This document shows, in pieces, positions 1 to 9,998 of a stretch of 64,000 nt of DNA. The stretch's first letter is position 1. Each line of letters starts with the position of its first letter. The notes beneath the pieces are model-generated. The model did not search any database. It was not told where the DNA came from and saw only the letters and a list, made by a program, of their open reading frames with translations. Position numbers and translations under genes: made by a program. The DNA is from Corynebacterium mycetoides (GTDB lineage: Bacteria > Actinomycetota > Actinomycetes > Mycobacteriales > Mycobacteriaceae), in the NCBI RefSeq assembly GCF_900103625.1, contig NZ_LT629700.1, positions 62,001 through 126,000 on the forward strand, in the 5' to 3' direction.

Positions 1-227
1 AAGCGGGAGAAGCGCTCGAGGGTGTCCACCGCCTGCTCGGCGTCGAAACCCGCAGCGCGCGCGTTCCACAGCGCGAGTGGCGTGATGCGGTAGGTGTGCA
101 CGTGCTCGGGGGCGCGCTCGAGCTCCGCGAACGGGGCGAGGGCGGCGCGGGCCTCGGCGGCGCGGGGGTGGGAGAGATCCAGGAGAACAGTTTTGTCGGA
201 CTGGATGATCAGCGGGCCGTCGAGCAT
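1..227 (-). CDS. XPB/ERCC3-type DNA repair helicase, N-terminal part (cut by window start)
   Basis: The reverse strand encodes about 75 residues beginning MLDGPLIIQSDKTVLLDL and continuing with ELERAPEHVHTYRITPLALW, which closely matches my memory of the N-terminus of mycobacterial XPB (Ercc3), an SF2 helicase. The helicase core lies outside the window, so no ATPase motif can be checked. The ATG at 225-227 is chosen because the family starts with a short M-x-DGPL segment and an in-frame ATG falls exactly there. It is transcribed in the same direction as the ABC genes and the helicase-associated protein upstream of it (256-4460). In actinobacteria the helicase-C_3 protein and XPB are commonly neighbours, which supports the call. 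Function is inferred from family only. Confidence 0.85.
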   Translation of the reverse strand, partial: MLDGPLIIQSDKTVLLDLSHPRAAEARAALAPFAELERAPEHVHTYRITPLALWNARAAGFDAEQAVDTLERFSR

Positions 228-255
228 GCGACCTAGGCTACGCCTTTCAGGGCCT

Positions 256-1452
256 CTAAGATCGCAGGGCTTTCAGCCACGTCATCTTCCGGCCGTTGTT
301 GAGGATTGAGTTGCGGTAGATGCGCGCCGCCACCCAGACCGCCCCGGCCGTCGCCACCGCCGCGAGGGCGAAGGAGCCGAGCAGCTGGGCGAGGGTGAAG
401 TCGCCGGCAGCGTACGTCAGCGGCGCGGTGAGGATGGAAACCGGCGGAATCCAGCTCATCACCTGCATCCACCCCGCGGAGGTCTGCGTCCAGCCGAACA
501 GGGGGACGTACATCGTGGTGATGAGCAGCAACATGATCGGGGACTGCGTGGACTGCAGGTCCTCCGTGCGCTGGACCATGGAGCCGGCGGCGGCGTAGAG
601 GGCGCCGAAGAACAGCATCGACAACAGCCACGCGACAAGCAGCACGGGCAGCATCGTCAGGATCGACCGGGAGAAATCGGCGGTGTCCGCTAGCCCCGAG
701 ACGGACAGCGCGATGGCGCCGACCGCCAGGATGAGCACGGTGAGCACGAAGCCGAAGATCACGTTGCCCAGGATTTTCCCGGCCAAAAAATCCAGCGGCC
801 TCACGGACGCGAGGATGAGCTCGACCACCCGGGACGACTTCTCCGAGGTCACGCGGCCGCCGATGTTCGCGGCGAAGAGGAAGATGGTGAAAATGATCAC
901 CACCAGCGCGACGAACACCGTCAGGAGCCGCGCGAAGTCCTCGTCAGTGCGGTCCCCGTCTGCGGAGAGGTCTACGGAGGTGACCTGCGTCGCCGGAAGT
1001 GCCTGCGCGTACTCCTGCTGGGAAACACCGAGGCTGTCGAGGGCGCGGGCGGTGGCGTAGGAGGACGCGATGGACTCGATCGTGCTCATCGTGCTTGCCG
1101 ACGGCCCCCCGTCCTCCATCACCTCCCACCCGTTCGGGCCGGCGACGATTGCGGTGTCGACGTCCCCGTCACGGACCAGTTGCTCGGCCTCGGCGCGGTC
1201 GCCGACCTCCCGTGCGTCGAACGGCGAGCCGGCGAAGGCGGCGGCGGGCACGCCGACGACCGCGACCGGCGCGGCATCTTGGTCGGCGTCTTTGTTCGCC
1301 TGCCACGAAAGGAAACCGATCAGCCCGACGATGGCCGCCAGCAACAGCGCGACCGTGACCCAGATGGACTTCATGCGGGAGAGCACCTGGATCTCGCGCA
1401 CCGCGGTCGTCCTGATCGTGTGCGCGGGGGAGTACGGGCGGGTGGCTGCCAT
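256..1452 (-). CDS. ABC-2 type transporter permease (NatB/YhaP-like)
   Basis: A 398-residue membrane protein forming an exporter with the ATPase encoded just upstream. A first membrane segment lies near residues 28-48 (VALLLAAIVGLIGFLSW). A long extracytoplasmic loop of about 120 residues follows, and then a cluster of five or six hydrophobic helices from about residue 175 to the end, which is the NatB/YhaP layout. The chosen ATG (1450-1452) overlaps the ATPase stop codon by one base (TAATG), indicating translational coupling. The reading frame stays open further upstream, but that part lies inside the ATPase gene. The substrate cannot be deduced; NatAB-like pairs export Na+, drugs or peptides. 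Confidence 0.85.
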   Translation of the reverse strand: MAATRPYSPAHTIRTTAVREIQVLSRMKSIWVTVALLLAAIVGLIGFLSWQANKDADQDAAPVAVVGVPAAAFAGSPFDAREVGDRAEAEQLVRDGDVDTAIVAGPNGWEVMEDGGPSASTMSTIESIASSYATARALDSLGVSQQEYAQALPATQVTSVDLSADGDRTDEDFARLLTVFVALVVIIFTIFLFAANIGGRVTSEKSSRVVELILASVRPLDFLAGKILGNVIFGFVLTVLILAVGAIALSVSGLADTADFSRSILTMLPVLLVAWLLSMLFFGALYAAAGSMVQRTEDLQSTQSPIMLLLITTMYVPLFGWTQTSAGWMQVMSWIPPVSILTAPLTYAAGDFTLAQLLGSFALAAVATAGAVWVAARIYRNSILNNGRKMTWLKALRS

Positions 1453-2333
1453 TACTTCACGGCCTCCTTGAATAGGTCGGTGAGGTTGGGGATGACGCGG
1501 GTGAACTCGGTGACGTCGCCGGCGTCCAGCGCGGCGCGCAGGACGCGCTGGCTGTCCGCGGGATCGTTGATCTCGACGGTGACATGGCTGGCGCTTTCCT
1601 CGACCACCAGCGCGTCGTCGGGATACCACCCGCGCGCCGTTGTTCCCACCCGGTAGCGGATGGGCCCGCTCCGGCGCAGCTCGTCGACCCCGCCCTCGGC
1701 CACCATGCGCCCGTGGGAGACAATCCCGATCCGGTCGCACAGGCGCTGGACCAGGTCGAGCTGGTGGGAGGAGAAGATGACGGGGACGCCGTGATCGCGG
1801 GCGCGGGAGATGAGCATCTGGCTCATGACGTCCACGGCGACGGGGTCGAGGCCGGAGAAGGGCTCGTCGAGAATGAGCACATCCGGGTCGTGGATGAGGC
1901 TGGCGGCGAGCTGCACGCGCTGCTGGTTGCCCAGCGAGAGGTCGTCGAGTTTGTCGTCCAGTCGCTCGCCGAGGCCGAGCTCGGTGAGCAGCTGCGTGCC
2001 GTTGCGTGTTGCCTCCTGCGTGCTCAGGCCGTTGAGCATGGCCAGAAACACCAGCTGGTCAAGAATCTTCTCCTTGCCGTAGAGCCCGCGCTCCTCGGGC
2101 ATGTATCCGATGCGCCGGCGGGAGTCGTCGTCAAGCGGGCGGCCGTCGAAAAGCACCTCGCCCTCGTCCGTGGACAGGACACCAAGCGCGATGCGCATGG
2201 TGGTGGATTTGCCGGCGCCGTTGGAGCCGACGAAGCCGTACACCTCGCCCGGATGGACTGTCAGGCTCATCCCGTCGAGCGCTTGGGTGTCGCCGAATCG
2301 CTTGCGCAGGTTGCGGATTTCCAAGGTGGGCAT
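1452..2333 (-). CDS. ABC transporter ATP-binding protein (NatA-like)
   Basis: A 293-residue cytoplasmic ATPase. Walker A is GSNGAGKST near residues 36-44, the signature is LSLGNQQ (variant of LSGGQ), Walker B is VLILDEPFSGLD, and the switch histidine lies in FSSHQLD. After the nucleotide-binding domain there is a C-terminal extension of about 80 residues, typical of NatA and bacitracin-exporter ATPases. It starts with an ATG at 2331-2333 and is followed, with one base of overlap, by its permease. The pair probably forms one exporter. The substrate is unknown and no regulator gene is adjacent. Confidence 0.9.
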   Translation of the reverse strand: MPTLEIRNLRKRFGDTQALDGMSLTVHPGEVYGFVGSNGAGKSTTMRIALGVLSTDEGEVLFDGRPLDDDSRRRIGYMPEERGLYGKEKILDQLVFLAMLNGLSTQEATRNGTQLLTELGLGERLDDKLDDLSLGNQQRVQLAASLIHDPDVLILDEPFSGLDPVAVDVMSQMLISRARDHGVPVIFSSHQLDLVQRLCDRIGIVSHGRMVAEGGVDELRRSGPIRYRVGTTARGWYPDDALVVEESASHVTVEINDPADSQRVLRAALDAGDVTEFTRVIPNLTDLFKEAVK

Positions 2334-2360
2334 GGCAACGACACTACAGTTAAGGTGAGA

Positions 2361-4460
2361 CTATTGCAGTGCGACCTTCGTGATGCGGGGAAGCGCGACG
2401 CGCACGACGGTGTCCGTGCCCTCGTCGAGCGCGTCGACCTGGCCCGCGGTCACGGACAGCGGAAGCACGGTGCGCTGCTGGCCGCGGCCGTTTTTGTCCA
2501 CGTACCCGATGGCCACGTGCCGGCGCGCCCGAGCGGCGGCGTGGAGGGTGGGAAGAAAATCGCCGGATTCGGGCTCGCTTGACAGCGGCGCCCGCAGCGC
2601 CGCGAGCACAGCGTCAACGTGGGCGTCGTCCACGGCGCGGGTGCGTGGCATGGTCGAGGGCGTGGACGCAACCAGCTGCGGCTCGGGGGTGAGGTTCAGC
2701 GTCGCGCCCTGGTCGTCCTCGGCGGCCGGCTGGAAGCCCTTCTCGCGCAGTAGCCTGAGCAGCTCGGGCAGCGGAATGTCCGCCACCGCGGCGGTGGGCG
2801 CGAGTACGCGCAGGCCGGGCAGTGCGCTCGCCGCGGAGGCGAGCAGCGCTTCGTCGGCGCAGCGCAGGTAGCTCAGCGCCGTGCCCGCGCGCAGGGTGCC
2901 GTGGTGGCGCGCTACGTCGTTGATAAGGAAGGTCATCGCGCTGGGCACCTCCCCGACGCAGTGCGCGGCTAGCCAGCCGCGAAGCTCGTCCGCGGTGCGC
3001 CCCGCACCCAGCGCTCGGCGCACCGAGGCGTCGGTGACGCGGTACACGCTGGCCACGCCGGGGGATTCGAGGTCCGCGAACGACTCGATGAACGCCGTCA
3101 TGTCGGGAGCCAGCGGCCCCGGCGCGAGGATGGTCATGTCCGCCTGCGCGATGACGTAGTTCACCTCGGCGGGCACGAGCTGCCGGGTCGCCTCGGTGGC
3201 GTCGCGGGCGTCGCGGCCGTGGATAAGCGCTAGCGCTGGCTCGGAGGCGGCGTTGTCGGCGAGCGCGCCGACGGCGTGGCCCTCGCTCACGATCGCGCTG
3301 AGGACCTCGGGGGCGAGCCCGGCGGCGAGGAGCGGCATGAAGTGGTGGAGGTCCGCCTCCAGGTCGGCGCGGGTGCGCGGCCCGCGGGCGAAAAGCGTGA
3401 CGACGCCCACCCGGGCGCCCCGGATCTCCGGCGCCCGCGTCTCCTCGGAGAGCAGGCGGGCACCGGCCTCGGTACGCCACGGCGAGGCCAGCCACCCCGA
3501 CAGCATAAGCGCCCACTGGTCGGCGAGCGGCGCGTCCAGCCAGGCCAGACCGTCGCGGCTGGCGGCTAGGGAGCCGGTGTCACCGCCGTCCACGCTACCG
3601 CGGCCGATGAGCCCCGCGGCCTCCGCGACCGTAATGGGCAGGGCGGGGTCGAAGCCGAGGGCCTTGGCGAGGCCGGAGACGGAGCGTACGCCGACGCTGC
3701 CGTCCTTGTTCAGCGCGACGGGATCGGCCAGGAGGTGGGTCAGCAGCTGGCGCGTGCGGCGCACGAACTCGAGGCCGGCGGCGGTGGCGGAGGCCCGCAC
3801 CGACTCCCAGTCGGCGGGTTCGGCGGGGGTGCGGGGCACCAGCGGGTAGTGGCGCGCGGAGCCGCCGCGCAGGGCCTCGCGGACGGGACGCGGCAGCCGC
3901 ACGGTGTTCGCGTTGACGCGCACTAGCAGGCCCAGCGAGATCAGGTGCGGCACGGGCAACGCGGGGTCGGCGTCGGGGGCGGCCGCGCGGGTGGTGCCGG
4001 TGGAACCCGCCGCCGCGAGCGTTTCCAGCACTTGGCGCTCGCGGGGGGTGATCTCGCCCAAGAGGTCTGCGAGGTTGTCGGGGGCGGTGTCGATGATCCT
4101 CCACCCCGGCGGGAGCGCGGAGAGGACGCCGGGGCTGACCGTCACGGCGCTGTCCGGGCCCACGATGAGCGCGTGCTCCCGCAGGTGGGCGGCGGCACCT
4201 GCCCCGTCAAACGGCAGCCCAAGGGAAGTTATGTCGACGGGGTCCAGCTCCGCCCCGCGGTCGCCCAGTGTCTCGAGGAGTGCGATGTCGGCGGCCGTGA
4301 GGCGTCGCAAAGCGCGCGCGATCGACCCCGGGAGTGCGAGCCGGGTGGCCAGCGACGCGAGCGACGGCGGGGTGGGGAAGGTCGCGTCGGGGCGGGAGCG
4401 GATGAGCGTGCGGAGCTCATCGTCGCTCATGGCGGAGAGGGCGGAAAGCAGGGCAGACAT
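2361..4460 (-). CDS. Helicase-associated (Helicase_C_3-type) conserved protein
   Basis: A protein of about 699 residues (712 if the ATG at 4497-4499 is used) resembling the actinobacterial helicase-associated-domain proteins (PF13625 family) that neighbour XPB helicase genes. There is no Walker A motif. The N-terminal half is rich in short leucine-rich helices (SLASLATRLALPGSIARALR), resembling winged-helix repeats. The C-terminal third has the LRVLAPTAAVADIPLPELL region typical of the family, and the last 70 residues resemble a WYL-like beta domain (RRHVAIGYVDKNGRGQQRTV). The 4460 start is preceded by TAAACT, a plausible -10 eleven bases upstream; the 4499 start is a real alternative. Its role is probably in DNA repair with XPB, by context only. 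Confidence 0.72.
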   Translation of the reverse strand: MSALLSALSAMSDDELRTLIRSRPDATFPTPPSLASLATRLALPGSIARALRRLTAADIALLETLGDRGAELDPVDITSLGLPFDGAGAAAHLREHALIVGPDSAVTVSPGVLSALPPGWRIIDTAPDNLADLLGEITPRERQVLETLAAAGSTGTTRAAAPDADPALPVPHLISLGLLVRVNANTVRLPRPVREALRGGSARHYPLVPRTPAEPADWESVRASATAAGLEFVRRTRQLLTHLLADPVALNKDGSVGVRSVSGLAKALGFDPALPITVAEAAGLIGRGSVDGGDTGSLAASRDGLAWLDAPLADQWALMLSGWLASPWRTEAGARLLSEETRAPEIRGARVGVVTLFARGPRTRADLEADLHHFMPLLAAGLAPEVLSAIVSEGHAVGALADNAASEPALALIHGRDARDATEATRQLVPAEVNYVIAQADMTILAPGPLAPDMTAFIESFADLESPGVASVYRVTDASVRRALGAGRTADELRGWLAAHCVGEVPSAMTFLINDVARHHGTLRAGTALSYLRCADEALLASAASALPGLRVLAPTAAVADIPLPELLRLLREKGFQPAAEDDQGATLNLTPEPQLVASTPSTMPRTRAVDDAHVDAVLAALRAPLSSEPESGDFLPTLHAAARARRHVAIGYVDKNGRGQQRTVLPLSVTAGQVDALDEGTDTVVRVALPRITKVALQ

Positions 4461-4513
4461 TGTGGGGGTTAAGTTTACGTGCGTTTCGGCGGCGGACATG
4501 AAACAATAAGTCC

Positions 4514-4708
4514 ATGGCTTCCAACGTTGACAAGATCGGCCGCGCAAACCCGGCGTGGCCCGAGCACACCCCAGGTAACGGTCACCCGGTGACGGAGATC
4601 TCCTCGAAACTCGCGGGCGCCTCCAGCCCGTTCGGCGACGACCTCGTTCTGCCCCGCCCCTACGAGGAAACCGGCTACGTCCACCCGACGACGCGCATCA
4701 ACCGCTAG
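4514..4708 (+). CDS. Small conserved actinobacterial protein of unknown function
   Basis: A 64-residue soluble protein (MASNVDKIGRANPAWPEHTP...), rich in proline and charged residues, with no membrane segment or cysteine. I recognise it as the type of short hypothetical conserved in Corynebacterium and relatives but know of no function. It is transcribed divergently from the helicase-associated gene, with 53 bp between the preferred start codons, and is followed after 12 bases by a strong terminator hairpin. That makes it a monocistronic unit and argues that it is a real gene. Confidence 0.7.
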   Translation: MASNVDKIGRANPAWPEHTPGNGHPVTEISSKLAGASSPFGDDLVLPRPYEETGYVHPTTRINR

Positions 4709-4720
4709 CTGCGGGTTTAC

Positions 4721-4748
4721 GGGCCTCCGCGCGTGCGGAGGCCCTTTT
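4721..4748 (+). terminator. Rho-independent terminator after the 64-residue protein gene
   Basis: A perfect 10-bp stem (GGGCCTCCGC / GCGGAGGCCC) with loop GCGT is followed by TTTT. The T-run directly abuts the left end of the mobile element at 4753, so insertion occurred right behind the terminator. Confidence 0.85.
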
Positions 4749-4752
4749 CCGC

Positions 4753-4774
4753 GGGTTAAGTAGCAAAAAGTGTG
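4753..4774 (+). repeat. Left terminal inverted repeat of the nested element
   Basis: Begins GGGTTAAGTAGCAAAAAG at the outer edge and matches the reverse complement of 5726-5747 at 21 of 22 positions. It directly joins the broken end of the transposase coding sequence. Confidence 0.8.
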
Positions 4775-4775
4775 C

Positions 4776-5522
4776 ACCGCGGTTGGCCAGATCTGCGCAG
4801 ACTGATGCCCAGAATGCGGCGCCTTCGTTATCGGCGATCCACAATCCCAGGATGTGTTTGATGCCGTCCATGTCGACACCGACAGCCATGTAGCAAGACT
4901 TGTTGACCACGCGGTGGCCATCGCGGATTTTTACGCGTAGCGCGTCGAGGAAGATCACTGGGTAGAACTCGTCGAGCTGGCGGTTTTGCCAGATCATGAC
5001 CTCTTCTAACACCGCGTCGGTAATGGTGCTGATCGTATCTGGGCTCATATCCACCCCGAGGGTGGTGGCGAGGTGGTGCTGAATATCGCGCACGGTCATC
5101 CCACCGGCTTACAGCGAGATGATCATGTCGTCGAGCTCGGTCAAACGGCGCGACCCCTTCGGCACCATCTGCGGGGTGAACGTGCCGGCACGATCCCTCG
5201 GCATGGTCACTTCCACCGCGCCGTAGCCAGAATTGACGGTCTTGGTGTACGACCCGTTGCGGTGATTGCTCTCCTGTGCGGTTTCCACCCGGGCCTTCGC
5301 CTTACGGTCGGCATGGCCGTAGCCCAAATGTGCATCCATCTCCGCCTGCAGACCGGCGTTGATCGATGCCTGCAACAGGCCTTTGACGAGGTCGCTTGCA
5401 TCATCAGCAGTGGTAGACAGTTCGCTTATCAGGCTGGCGAGCTCAGAATTTTCCATCAGCTTCTCGCTGATCTCGTTAACCCTCGCCGGGTCGTGGCCTT
5501 TCTTCGGTGACACCGTAGTCAT
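4776..5522 (-). pseudogene. IS256 (mutator) family transposase, truncated and with in-frame stop
   Basis: The reverse strand from the ATG at 5522 encodes the conserved IS256 N-terminal half: GLLQASINAGLQAEMDAHLGY, then HRNGSYTKTV, then VPKGSRRLTELDDMIISL. It continues in the same frame with GMTVRDIQHHLATTLGV and VIFLDALRVKIRD, which carries the first catalytic Asp of the DDE triad. Between the two parts the codon at 5109-5111 is TAA where the family has a tyrosine (ISLY). Homology ends at ADLANRG (about 4776), before the second Asp and the Glu. The product is therefore inactive twice over: a nonsense codon and loss of roughly the last half of a protein of about 400 residues. Confidence 0.9.
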
Positions 5523-5725
5523 TATCGGTGAAACTCCCTTTCAATCAGAGCCTCACACACAAATTTCCTGACACCCTCGTAGTCACCTCAGGAAGTGAAC
5601 CAGCCGGCTAGTACCACACGCGAATGAGAATCCGTGGATTGAACCAAGAACAGCCAAAGTAACGATAACCACGTTATTATCGGCTGCTTTATGCCACCTA
5701 CCCAGCAGGAACACTGAAAAGCAGA

Positions 5726-5747
5726 CACACTTTCTGCTACTTAACCC
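5726..5747 (-). repeat. Right terminal inverted repeat of the nested element
   Basis: The reverse complement begins GGGTTAAGTAGCAGAAAG. It differs from the left end at one base (G for A at position 14). The family of the outer element could not be identified. Confidence 0.8.
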
Positions 5748-5785
5748 TTTTCGTGCCGGTTGTGAACCAAGCGGTCTACACCCCC

Positions 5786-5814
5786 TAGACAAATTAGTCC
5801 GTTCGGGGTACGTT
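5786..5814 (+). promoter_or_regulatory. Promoter for the tsuA-tusA-like gene
   Basis: A -35 TAGACA (5786-5791) and -10 TACGTT (5809-5814) are separated by exactly 17 bp. The start codon follows seven bases after the -10, so the transcript should be leaderless. It is intact although the gene it drives is interrupted. Confidence 0.7.
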
Positions 5815-5821
5815 CCCATGC

Positions 5822-8056
<2,235 letters not shown>

Positions 8057-8085
8057 ACTATATCGGTCTATAACGATTGAGTCAC
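8057..8085 (-). promoter_or_regulatory. rpf1 promoter
   Basis: A -35 GTGACT (8080-8085) and -10 TATAGT (8057-8062) are spaced 17 bp on the minus strand. Transcription would begin near 8050, giving a leader of about 190 nt that contains the whole aptamer. Confidence 0.6.
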
Positions 8086-8117
8086 GCTGGAGACACGAAT
8101 CGGGCGAGATTGCGGGA

Positions 8118-8258
8118 AATCTCCTTTCGGAGATGGCGCTTTTGTCCAGTTCAGGATAAGCGTGACACAATTAGGTGAAGTGGGTCACATATGAAAAGTG
8201 GCGCGGAGAAAAGCGCCCCGGAGAGTAATATGAGGGCCTTTGACAGGAAGGAAGACGC
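8118..8258 (+). promoter_or_regulatory. Leader and possible promoter of the cold-shock gene
   Basis: This completes the 400-bp gap between rpf1 and the cold-shock gene. Visible items are a hairpin ATCTCC-TTTC-GGAGAT (about 8120-8135), a possible -35 TTGTCC (8142-8147) with CACAAT 18 bp further (8166-8171), a second hairpin GGCGC...GCGCC (about 8200-8217), and a Shine-Dalgarno AGGAAGGA just before the ATG. A structured leader would suit a cold-shock mRNA; which element is the promoter is uncertain. Confidence 0.4.
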
Positions 8259-8642
8259 ATGCCCGTTGGAAAAGTGAAGTGGTACGACGCCGACAAGGGT
8301 TTCGGATTCGCCTCAAACCCCGGCGGCGAGGACGTGTTTGTGGGAAAGGCCGTGCTGCCCGAGGGGGTCGATGAGCTCGTCGCGGGACAGCGCATTGAGT
8401 TCGACTTCGCCGCCGGACGCCGCGGCCCGCAGGCGCTGCGCGTCCAGGTTTTGGAGACCCCGAAGAGGCGCGTCGCCCACCGCTACAAGCCCGAGGAACT
8501 GAATAAGCTCCTGGGGGACATGATGACGGTGCTGGAAACGCAGATCCAGCCCGCTCTGGTGCAGGGGCGCTACCCCGATCGCGCGCACGGCAGGCAGGTC
8601 GCCGAGATCCTACGGGCGGTGGCCAAGGAGCTCGACGCCTAA
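8259..8642 (+). CDS. cspB: Cold-shock domain protein with C-terminal extension (CspB type)
   Basis: A 127-residue cytoplasmic nucleic-acid-binding protein. The N-terminal 65 residues form a cold-shock domain with RNP1 (KGFGFA, residues 13-18) and RNP2 (DVFVGK, 25-30). The usual histidine of VFVH is replaced by glycine. An extension of about 60 residues (YKPEELNKLLGDMMTVLETQIQ...) follows and makes it twice the length of a classical CspA, as in the CspB form of corynebacteria and mycobacteria. Such proteins bind single-stranded nucleic acid and act as RNA chaperones. It is divergent from rpf1. Confidence 0.85.
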   Translation: MPVGKVKWYDADKGFGFASNPGGEDVFVGKAVLPEGVDELVAGQRIEFDFAAGRRGPQALRVQVLETPKRRVAHRYKPEELNKLLGDMMTVLETQIQPALVQGRYPDRAHGRQVAEILRAVAKELDA

Positions 8643-8654
8643 CGCGCGGCGCGG

Positions 8655-9149
8655 TTACGCCGCGTCGTCGAAGGCGACGGACCAGGTGGCCACAACGGGG
8701 GTTTCGTTGCCGGAGTCGTCGGCATCGACAGCCAGGGCTGACACCTCGACGACGACGAGCGTCGCGTCGTTCTTGACGGCCTCGACGGTGCCCTCGGTTG
8801 CCTCCCCGGACTGGAAGATCTGCTCGTCGTTGGCGGCGGGGTCGTCGTAAATGCTCAGCAGCCGCCAGCTCGACGCCGCGATGTCGTGGGGCACCGTCAC
8901 CGTCACCGGCTGCGACGGGTCGAGCTGCATCGTCGGGGGCTCGTCGCCCACGCACTCCGCGTCGAGCTCGCAGACCGTGTACGGCTCGACGCCCAGCGTC
9001 TGCGCCGCCGTTGACACCTCGACCTGGACCTCGCGCACCGGGCGCGACGGCTTGTTGCGCTGCCAGTCCGCCAGCAGATAGAAGCCCGCAACCAGCACGA
9101 CCGCGCTGACAACGAGGATGGCCAAGAGCTGCAACGGCTTCGTTCTCAT
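8655..9149 (-). CDS. DUF2771-type membrane-anchored protein
   Basis: A 164-residue protein with one N-terminal membrane segment (LQLLAILVVSAVVLVAGFYL, residues 6-25) followed by an extracytoplasmic domain rich in acidic residues. A cysteine pair (TVCELDAECVGDE) could form a disulfide. Its shape and position beside the cold-shock gene match the corynebacterial DUF2771 family; the function is unknown. The ATG at 9147-9149 is chosen because the signal-anchor begins right after it, although the frame stays open further upstream. It is the downstream member of a two-gene unit, with 11 bases between it and the cyclotransferase-like gene. Confidence 0.7.
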   Translation of the reverse strand: MRTKPLQLLAILVVSAVVLVAGFYLLADWQRNKPSRPVREVQVEVSTAAQTLGVEPYTVCELDAECVGDEPPTMQLDPSQPVTVTVPHDIAASSWRLLSIYDDPAANDEQIFQSGEATEGTVEAVKNDATLVVVEVSALAVDADDSGNETPVVATWSVAFDDAA

Positions 9150-9160
9150 GGTGGTCAACC

Positions 9161-9979
9161 TTACTTCGCCGGTTCGAAGCGGACCCTGTAGAGATCGGGC
9201 CACCGCTTGCCCGCGAGGTAGAACTCGTCCGTGCCGGGGATATGCGCGATGCCGTTGAGCACGTTGTTCGGGTCCGGGGCCGCGTTGTTGGGCAGCCCGG
9301 AGGCGTCGATGACCGCGGTGACGTCGCCGGAGGAGGCGTCGATACGCATGATGCGCGAGGTGAGGAACACGTTGGCGTAGATGTCCTCTCCCACGCACTC
9401 CAGCTCGTTGAGGCGGTCAACCTCGCGGCCCTCGAGAGTGACGGTGAAGCGCTCGCGCTCCTCCAACGTGTCCGGGTCCATCCGCCGCAGCTGGGAGGTG
9501 CCGTCGGAGAAGATGACCTCGCCCGGTCGCGCGCACAGGCCCCAGCCTTCCCCGCCGTAGCGCGCCCGGCCGATCTCGTCCAGCGTGTCCGCGTCGCGCT
9601 TGATGGCCACCCCGTCCTGCCAGGTCAGCTGCCACAGAGTGTCGCCGACGCGCGTGATTCCCTCGCCGAAAAACGCCGGGTCGACCTCGCCGCTCGCCAG
9701 GACCTCGCCCGTCGGTGTGGAGCGGTAGATGCGCGACTCGCCGACCTGGCCCGTGCCCACGTAGAGCGAGCCGTCCGGCGCGACCTCGAGGCCCTGGGTG
9801 AAGCTCGTGGGGTCGAAGTCCACGCGCTGTTGGACGACCGCGACGAGCTGTTCCACGCGGGGCCCGCTTGCCGACGCCTGCTGTGGCGCCCGCTCCGGCG
9901 CCGCGCAGGCAGTAACGAGCGAGACGAGCGAGACGAGCGCGACCGGCAGGGCTGCGGCGGAGAGTGGGTAGCGGGGCAT
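9161..9979 (-). CDS. Glutaminyl-peptide cyclotransferase-like lipoprotein
   Basis: A 272-residue protein with a lipoprotein signal: a hydrophobic core and the lipobox LVTAC, with Cys at about residue 25. The mature part shows the beta-propeller signature of bacterial glutamine cyclotransferases (PF05096): SFTQGLEVAPDGSLYVGTGQ, ITRVGDTLWQLTWQDG, DRLNELECVGEDIYANVF, and VLNGIAHIPGTDEFYLAGKRWP near the end. The enzyme forms pyroglutamate at peptide N-termini outside the membrane. The ATG at 9977-9979 overlaps the promoter region of the divergent gene, which starts only 19 bases away. Confidence 0.85.
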   Translation of the reverse strand: MPRYPLSAAALPVALVSLVSLVTACAAPERAPQQASASGPRVEQLVAVVQQRVDFDPTSFTQGLEVAPDGSLYVGTGQVGESRIYRSTPTGEVLASGEVDPAFFGEGITRVGDTLWQLTWQDGVAIKRDADTLDEIGRARYGGEGWGLCARPGEVIFSDGTSQLRRMDPDTLEERERFTVTLEGREVDRLNELECVGEDIYANVFLTSRIMRIDASSGDVTAVIDASGLPNNAAPDPNNVLNGIAHIPGTDEFYLAGKRWPDLYRVRFEPAK

Positions 9980-9985
9980 GACCTC

Positions 9986-9991
9986 TATACT
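9986..9991 (+). promoter_or_regulatory. -10 box TATACT of the DUF3027 gene
   Basis: TATACT lies seven bases before the GTG at 9999, which decides the start codon and implies a leaderless mRNA. No convincing -35 is seen. Confidence 0.6.
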
Positions 9992-9998
9992 AAGCGTC

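Larger units (their letters stand above)
4753..5747. mobile_element. Decayed, nested insertion element bounded by 22-bp inverted repeats
   Basis: A 995-bp segment bounded by inverted ends that match at 21 of 22 positions (outer sequence GGGTTAAGTAGCA...). Inside lies part of an IS256-family transposase gene, plus what looks like that IS256 element's own right end (GGGTGTCAGGAAATTTGTGT on the minus strand, about 5556-5575). About 150 bp of unrelated sequence lies between that end and the right 22-bp repeat. The transposase homology runs directly into the left repeat, so roughly 600 bp of the transposase gene and the IS256 left end are missing. Flanking bases are TTTTCCGC on the left and TTTTCGTG on the right, sharing only TTTTC, so no clean target duplication is visible. 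My interpretation is an IS256 copy inside another element, followed by a deletion. Confidence 0.7.

Noticed and set aside
4698..4775. Apparent C-terminal tail of the transposase frame (HFLLLNPRKRASARAEAR...)
   Set aside because: These codons read through the inverted repeat and the terminator; they are not transposase sequence.
5583..5819. Open frame of 78 codons on the minus strand between IS256 end and the sulfur gene
   Set aside because: It crosses the right inverted repeat and the tsuA promoter and has no recognisable homology. Its inner part may be debris of the outer element, so it is not called as a gene.
8162..8188. GTGAC...GTCAC inverted repeat upstream of the cold-shock gene
   Set aside because: Only five bases per arm with a 17-nt spacer; expected by chance in a promoter-rich stretch.
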